21,156 bases of DNA from Clostridiales bacterium (lineage in GTDB: Bacteria > Bacillota > Clostridia > Oscillospirales > Acutalibacteraceae): assembly GCA_021200075.1 (NCBI GenBank), contig JAJQGZ010000111.1, forward strand, positions 1 to 21,156. The letters run 5' to 3'. The notes beneath the pieces were generated by a model. It was not told where the DNA came from and made no database searches. It was given only the letters and a program-made list of their open reading frames with translations. The position numbers were made by a program, and so were the translations under genes. Shown here in pieces: positions 16,754-21,156 of the stretch; positions within the stretch are counted from its first letter, which is position 1, and every line of letters starts with the position of its first letter.

Positions 16754-17827
16754 TTACAGCATTAAATCAAGCAGTCCCAAAGCAACCGCCGATTCAATAA
16801 CGACTGTTGCTCTGTCAACTATGCAAGGGTCGTGCCGACCTTTTATGACAAGAGTTTCCTCTTCCATTGTTTGCAAATTGACGCTTTGCTGCGGCTTTGA
16901 TATGGACGGAGTAGGTTTTATTGCGACTCTCAAAACAATAGGCGTACCTGTTGTTATACCGCCGAGTACACCGCCGTTATTGTTGCTTTTAAGCGCCACC
17001 TTGCCGTCCTTTATGCAGTAAGGGTCGTTTGCCTGCGAACCTCTCATAGAGGAAAGTGCAAAGCCCTCGCCGAACTCAATACCCTTTACCGCAGGTATGC
17101 CGAAAAGAATTGAAGAAAGTTTGCTTTCAACCGTCGAAAACATACTTCCGCCGACGCCCGCTTCAACACCTATTGCCGCACATTCCACCATGCCGCCGAT
17201 ACTGTCGAGATCAAGCCGAGCTTTTTCAATTTCCTCTCGCATTTTTTCCTCTGCTTCATCATCTATGACGGAGAATGAGGTTGATGAAAGCTTATCAAGA
17301 AGCTCCTTTGAAATATTATTTTTATCAAAAGGCTTGTCGTATACATTGCCGACGGACGATATGTGAGCGCCGACAGCCACACCTTTTTCGGCAAGTATCT
17401 GCTTGGCAACCGCTCCCGCAAAAACAATCGGTGCGGTAAGCCGTCCGCTAAAATGACCTCCGCCCCTGACATCGTTAAAACCGTTATATTTAACATAAGC
17501 GGGATAATCGCTGTGCGACGGACGGGGAACGCTCATTACATTGCCGTAATCAGCGCTTTTGGTATTAGTATTTTTAATTTCCACGGCAAGCGGTGCGCCT
17601 GTGGTGACATCGCCGAGCACACCGGAAAGAATATGGGGAATATCCTTTTCAAGCCTCGGTGTTGAGGTCTTGTCCTTTCCCGGAGCCCGCCTTGCCATAT
17701 CACGGTAAATCTGCTCGGTGTCAAGCTTGACGCCTGCCGGCAAACCGTCTATTACACAGCCGATTGCTTCGCCGTGGCTTTCGCCGAAAACGGATACTTT
17801 AATTTTATCGCCGAATTCAGATGACAT
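16754..17827 (-). CDS. aroC: Chorismate synthase
   Basis: Converts 5-enolpyruvylshikimate-3-phosphate to chorismate using reduced FMN. 357 residues, normal length. Motifs are FGESHGEAIG with the active-site His (H18), RGGGHFSGRLTAP with the second His, RGSQANDPY, NNGGVLGGITTGTPI and the C-terminal GRHDPC with ATVVIESAVAL. ATG 17827 follows GGAGGT by 8 nt and gives the standard start (MSSEFGDKIKVSVFGESHG). The longer frame opening at 17860 has no such site. It overlaps the aroA end by 11 nt, implying coupled translation. Confidence 0.98.
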   Translation of the reverse strand: MSSEFGDKIKVSVFGESHGEAIGCVIDGLPAGVKLDTEQIYRDMARRAPGKDKTSTPRLEKDIPHILSGVLGDVTTGAPLAVEIKNTNTKSADYGNVMSVPRPSHSDYPAYVKYNGFNDVRGGGHFSGRLTAPIVFAGAVAKQILAEKGVAVGAHISSVGNVYDKPFDKNNISKELLDKLSSTSFSVIDDEAEEKMREEIEKARLDLDSIGGMVECAAIGVEAGVGGSMFSTVESKLSSILFGIPAVKGIEFGEGFALSSMRGSQANDPYCIKDGKVALKSNNNGGVLGGITTGTPIVLRVAIKPTPSISKPQQSVNLQTMEEETLVIKGRHDPCIVDRATVVIESAVALGLLDLML

Positions 17828-19019
17828 TAGCTTTACCTCCGAGCATATTATAATCCTCAAAAAATGACGGGTAAGATTTATTTATACTTTCGGCATCGTC
17901 TATAACCGTATCTCCGTTTGCAAAAAGAGCCGCAACGGAAAATGCCATTACAATCCTGTGGTCGTTAAATCCTTTAAGCCGAGCGCCGTTTACCGCTGAG
18001 GTGCCGTTTATTATCATACCGTCCTCGGTTTCAGTTGCATCAACACCTATAGCTTTTAAATTGGAAACAACCGAATAAATGCGATTTGACTCCTTAAAAC
18101 GCAGTCTTTGAGCGCCGTCTATAACTGTCCTGCCCTTTGAAAAAGCAGCAAGAACCGCAATTGCAGGAACAAGGTCGGGAATATTTTTTGCATTGATATG
18201 CGCACCGTTAAGCTCGCTTTTAACGCACCGTACCGAATCGTCGTCAACGACGGTCTTTGCACCGAATTGTTTTAATACCTGCACTATTTCCCTATCGCCC
18301 TGCGCTGAGTTCATATTCATACCCTTAACGGTTACATCGCCGCCGATTGCACCGGCAACAAGGAAAAATGTGGAATGCGACCAGTCGCTTTCAACCGTAT
18401 AATTAATTTTTTTATATTTTTGACCGCCCTTTATCAAATAGCCGAAATCGGTTTCCCTGACGCTTACGCCGTAGGTATCCATAACACCGACCGTCATATC
18501 CGCATACGGCTTTGATTCAAGCGAAGTTTTCAAAACAACTGCACTGTCGCCGTCAAGTAGCGGCAATGCCATAAGAAACCCGGTTACATACTGACTGCTG
18601 ACATCGCCTCTGACCTCGTAATTACCGTTTTTCAGCTTCCCGGATATAGTAAGAGGAAGCTTTCCGTCGCTCTCGGCACTGACGCCGTGGAGAGGCAAAA
18701 GCTCGGTATATTCGCCGAGCGTTCTGTTTAAAAGACTGCCGACACCGGTAAAGGTAACGCTCCTGCCGAGCGCCGCCGCAATCGGTATCGTAAAACGCAT
18801 TGTAGAACCGCTTTCAATGCAGTTGAGCGTGTTGTCGTTATTTTTCAGTGACTCGATAACTCCGAGAGTCGCTTTCATATCCATTGAATTTATTATCGGC
18901 TCAACCGTACCTCCGCCTGCCAAAAAAGAGCATATGAGCGCCCTGTGGGCAACTGATTTTGACGGCGGAACGGTAACAATACCGTCAAGGCTCGACCGAC
19001 TGATAAATACCTCGCTCAT
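17817..19019 (-). CDS. aroA: 3-phosphoshikimate 1-carboxyvinyltransferase (EPSP synthase)
   Basis: Joins shikimate-3-phosphate and phosphoenolpyruvate to form EPSP. 400 residues. Substrate-binding motifs are PPSKSVAHRAL (18-28), ESGSTMRF (69-76), SSQYVTGFLMALPLL (141-155) and the catalytic Asp in NIPDLVPAIAV (D282). KESNRI (309-314) and NDHRIVMAF (352-360) follow. The glycine of the ESGST segment, equivalent to the glyphosate-sensitivity glycine, is present. I prefer ATG 19019, because AAGGGAG lies 7 nt before it; GTG 19025 would be only about 1-2 nt from that site. The gene starts 12 bp after the aroB stop and its end overlaps aroC. Confidence 0.97.
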   Translation of the reverse strand: MSEVFISRSSLDGIVTVPPSKSVAHRALICSFLAGGGTVEPIINSMDMKATLGVIESLKNNDNTLNCIESGSTMRFTIPIAAALGRSVTFTGVGSLLNRTLGEYTELLPLHGVSAESDGKLPLTISGKLKNGNYEVRGDVSSQYVTGFLMALPLLDGDSAVVLKTSLESKPYADMTVGVMDTYGVSVRETDFGYLIKGGQKYKKINYTVESDWSHSTFFLVAGAIGGDVTVKGMNMNSAQGDREIVQVLKQFGAKTVVDDDSVRCVKSELNGAHINAKNIPDLVPAIAVLAAFSKGRTVIDGAQRLRFKESNRIYSVVSNLKAIGVDATETEDGMIINGTSAVNGARLKGFNDHRIVMAFSVAALFANGDTVIDDAESINKSYPSFFEDYNMLGGKANVI

Positions 19020-19026
19020 CGGCACA

Positions 19027-19033
19027 CTCCCTT
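19027..19033 (-). promoter_or_regulatory. Ribosome binding site deciding the aroA start
   Basis: AAGGGAG on the minus strand overlaps the aroB stop codon and lies 7 nt before ATG 19019. It is too close to the alternative GTG at 19025. Confidence 0.7.
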
Positions 19034-20081
19034 ACACGCTGAAAAATTCGTTCAGCTTTTTTGCGTTGACAGGCATAATAAAGCTTTCTCCGATTTTGTT
19101 AAGCAGTACAAGCTTTATTTCATCACCTGCACGCTTTTTATCGGCGCTCATTGCACCGACAATGTCGGCGAAAGAATAGGAATCCGCAATCGGGAGATTA
19201 TTTTTTTCAATAACCTTAACAAGCCTGTCTTTTGTTCCCTTTTCGGTAAAGCCGTTATTCTCCGCCGCTTCGGTAATCATAACCATACCGACGGCAACTG
19301 CCGCACCGTGGCTTATATTTTTAAAATTCCAAAGCTTTTCTATAGCGTGACCGCAGGTGTGTCCGAAATTGAGGAGCGCTCTTTCACCATGCTCCTTTTC
19401 GTCATTTTCAACAACCTGTCTTTTAATATCAAGACACTCGTAAATTATATCGTCGATGAAATCCTTTGCATTCTCTTTTTCAAGAAGTTCAAAAAGCGAT
19501 GCGGATTTTATACAGCCGTACTTAATTACCTCGCCCATTCCGTCGCTGAAATAATAGTCATCGAGAGTTGAAAGAACATCCGGATCGATTATAACCATAC
19601 TCGGCTGGTGAAAAGCTCCACAAAGATTTTTACCCTGCGGCAAATCGACCGCAGTTTTTCCGCCGACGGACGAATCTACCTGGGAAAGAAGTGTTGTGGG
19701 TATCTGGATATATTTTATCCCTCTGAGGTAAATTGCGGCTGCAAAGCCGGCCATATCTCCGCACACACCGCCGCCGAGCGCAACAACGGTATCGAGACGG
19801 TCAAGTCCGCATTTAGCCAGGAACTCGACAATATCAATAACGACAGAGGTATTCTTTGACTCCTCGCCGGCTTTAAAAATATATGTGAATACCTCATATC
19901 CCTGCTCTTCAAGCGAAGTCTTAACTCCGTCTAAATAGAGCGGTGACACATTTGTATCGCTTATCAGAGCAATTCGTTTGCTGCTGATAACGATTTTAAT
20001 AAGCGAACCGGCTTTTTTGAGCAATCCGCTTTCAATCAAAATATCGTAACCGTCGCCGACATTGACAGTCAGTTTTTTCAT
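19032..20081 (-). CDS. aroB: 3-dehydroquinate synthase
   Basis: NAD- and metal-dependent cyclisation of DAHP to 3-dehydroquinate, the second step of the shikimate pathway. 349 residues. Motifs are ALGGGVCGDMAGFAA (101-115), IPTTLLSQVDSSVGGKTAVD (127-146) and KNLCGAFHQP (151-160). The probable metal ligands are E184 (GMGEVIKYG), H241 (FGHTCGHAIE) and H258 (ISHGAAVAVGM). The ATG shares one base with the tyrA stop (TGATG), so translation is coupled. Intact and certain. Confidence 0.98.
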   Translation of the reverse strand: MKKLTVNVGDGYDILIESGLLKKAGSLIKIVISSKRIALISDTNVSPLYLDGVKTSLEEQGYEVFTYIFKAGEESKNTSVVIDIVEFLAKCGLDRLDTVVALGGGVCGDMAGFAAAIYLRGIKYIQIPTTLLSQVDSSVGGKTAVDLPQGKNLCGAFHQPSMVIIDPDVLSTLDDYYFSDGMGEVIKYGCIKSASLFELLEKENAKDFIDDIIYECLDIKRQVVENDEKEHGERALLNFGHTCGHAIEKLWNFKNISHGAAVAVGMVMITEAAENNGFTEKGTKDRLVKVIEKNNLPIADSYSFADIVGAMSADKKRAGDEIKLVLLNKIGESFIMPVNAKKLNEFFSV

Positions 20082-20908
20082 CAGCCGATTTCCTCCTTGA
20101 TTTTATTGCCCTTTTCCATAAGGTCATGAAGCTGCTGTGCGTCTTCGTTGACAATGCAGTATTTGAATTTCATCAAATTTGACACCAAATCGTCAATTTC
20201 ATCAACAAGCGGTTCCTTATTATCAATAAAAAGCTCAGTCCACATATCGGCATTAATACGGGCAACTCTGCTGACATCTCTGTAACTACCGGCGGAATAG
20301 CCCGAATGGTACGGCGCTAACGGCGAAAGCACATACGAACAAGCAAGAACATGGGCAATCTGAGAAGTGAATGCAATCATCTCATCGTGATGCTCCGGCG
20401 TTGTGACAACGGTTCTTGCAAACTTCATCTCCTGAGCAAGACCTATAAGAGCGTCGGCTTTACTGCGTGGGGTATCGTCAAACGGAGTGCAAATGAAAGA
20501 AGCGGTATCAAAAAGATTATCAAGCGAATTATCGTATCCGCTGACTTCCCTGCCCGCCATCGGGTGTGCGCCGATAAAATAAAAATCAAAATTTTCTTTT
20601 TCAAGCTCACGGCAAATTTTAGTCTTTACTCCGCAGGAATCGGTAACGATGCTGTTTTTCTTGAAATAATCACGGTTATCCTTAATAAAAGCAGTGATAG
20701 CGTCAGGATAAAAATTGACAAATGTAACATCCGCTTTAGGGATTATATCTTTAAGCTCACCTGTTTCATCAATCACGCCGTCGTTTAACGCACGATTTGC
20801 CACACTTTGTGTTCTGTTCCAACCGATGATGTGGTGAGTTGTATTTTTCTTTAATGTTTTTGCGAGGCTGGCGCCTATAAGACCCAGACCTGCTATAAGA
20901 ATATTCAT
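20081..20908 (-). CDS. tyrA: Prephenate dehydrogenase
   Basis: Oxidative decarboxylation of prephenate to 4-hydroxyphenylpyruvate in tyrosine synthesis. 275 residues. The N-terminal Rossmann fold has GLGLIGASLAK (7-17). The family block GAHPMAGREVSGYDNS is at 113-128. HHDEMIAFTSQIAHVLA follows, with the active-site-type His at 186. There is no C-terminal ACT domain, so tyrosine feedback through ACT is not expected. ATG 20908 has GAGGT about 7 nt upstream. First gene of the aromatic operon, 54 bp or so from the predicted transcription start. Arogenate dehydrogenase specificity cannot be ruled out from sequence. Confidence 0.95.
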   Translation of the reverse strand: MNILIAGLGLIGASLAKTLKKNTTHHIIGWNRTQSVANRALNDGVIDETGELKDIIPKADVTFVNFYPDAITAFIKDNRDYFKKNSIVTDSCGVKTKICRELEKENFDFYFIGAHPMAGREVSGYDNSLDNLFDTASFICTPFDDTPRSKADALIGLAQEMKFARTVVTTPEHHDEMIAFTSQIAHVLACSYVLSPLAPYHSGYSAGSYRDVSRVARINADMWTELFIDNKEPLVDEIDDLVSNLMKFKYCIVNEDAQQLHDLMEKGNKIKEEIG

Positions 20909-20968
20909 ACATTAACCTCAAAAATAAAACGAGTAATTCTCTGCGGATTTAAAACCACAGTCATATTT

Positions 20969-20997
20969 ATGGTAATATATAACTTAAAATATGTCAA
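20969..20997 (-). promoter_or_regulatory. Probable promoter of the tyrA-aroB-aroA-aroC-pheA operon
   Basis: The minus strand has a perfect TTGACA (20997-20992), 17 bp, TACCAT (20974-20969), giving a leader of about 50-55 nt. That leader is too short for a T-box, and no terminator/antiterminator pair is seen. The remaining bases up to 21156 contain no supported gene. Confidence 0.65.
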
Positions 20998-21050
20998 ATG
21001 TAATTCGGCTTTTTTATTCTTTTGTAATGAATTAGACAGCTAAAAAAGTG

Positions 21051-21068
21051 CCATAACAAATGTTGTGG
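21051..21068. repeat. Imperfect palindrome upstream of the aromatic operon promoter
   Basis: CCATAACAAATGTTGTGG is an 18-bp near-perfect inverted repeat (one mismatch per arm pair) about 55 bp upstream of the -35 box. It may be a regulator binding site, but no regulator is known. Confidence 0.35.
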
Positions 21069-21156
21069 TATTATATTTAGAAATTTTTTACTTAAACATT
21101 GCGGAGCTGTAAAAAAACAGCAAAGCAAAAATCGGGATTCACAGAAAAAGTGAGTC

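Noticed and set aside
17817..19019. Glyphosate-tolerant class II EPSP synthase
   Set aside because: The ESGSTMRF segment keeps the glycine tied to sensitivity, and I see no clear class II signature.
20909..21156. T-box or other riboswitch before tyrA
   Set aside because: The predicted leader is only about 50 nt, with no T-box sequence and no terminator/antiterminator pair.
1..21156. CRISPR arrays, tRNA/rRNA genes, insertion sequences, attachment sites
   Set aside because: No regularly spaced repeats, cloverleaf-like segments, transposase or integrase reading frames were seen on either strand.

Overview
This window looks like a chromosomal segment of a low-to-mid GC, Gram-positive member of the Clostridia, probably a gut Oscillospiraceae/Ruminococcus-type organism. 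That placement is inference. It rests on the miaB - YlbF-family - mutS - mutL order (close to the Bacillus/Clostridia ymcB-ymcA-mutS-mutL order), strong AGGAGG-type ribosome sites, frequent TTG/GTG starts, a clostridial-type galactokinase signature (GNHTDH) and an overall Firmicutes protein style. I see no rRNA, tRNA, CRISPR array, insertion sequence or prophage gene. Every gene except malQ is on the minus strand.

Right to left along the minus strand, the layout is as follows. (1) 20908-15532 is a compact aromatic amino acid operon, tyrA-aroB-aroA-aroC-pheA, with overlapping or nearly touching genes. A good TTGACA-N17-TACCAT promoter lies upstream of tyrA, and a VTT/DedA-like membrane protein follows 21 bp after pheA. 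(2) 14632-12350 holds galactokinase and a YegS/DgkB-type lipid kinase. (3) 12283-7921 holds two exported proteins 17 bp apart: a membrane-anchored glycoside-hydrolase-like protein with carbohydrate-binding-type modules, and a right-handed beta-helix protein with a C-terminal Fn3-like domain. (4) 7698-6880 is a cysteine-rich conserved protein of unknown function. (5) 5303-6818 on the plus strand is malQ (4-alpha-glucanotransferase), which meets the unknown gene at a shared bidirectional terminator. (6) 5053-1 is miaB, a YlbF/YmcA-family gene, mutS and the start of mutL.

The most striking feature is how unevenly reading-frame damage is spread. I reconstruct four single-base indels in mutS, six in malQ, two in the cysteine-rich gene, and one indel plus one in-frame TAG in the beta-helix gene. 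mutL also carries a G7 tract that inserts one extra glycine into its conserved GFRGEAL motif. About 11 kb from 9.7 to 20.9 kb, and miaB plus its neighbour, are undamaged. Most lesions are +1 in homopolymers and cluster in short stretches. Low-quality sequence is the simplest explanation. Real decay, possibly linked to a mismatch-repair defect, is the alternative and can be tested.

I did not find a clearly new multi-gene system. The best leads are the uncharacterised cysteine-rich protein, the exported hydrolase/beta-helix pair, the mutL homopolymer, and several unassigned palindromes in promoter regions.
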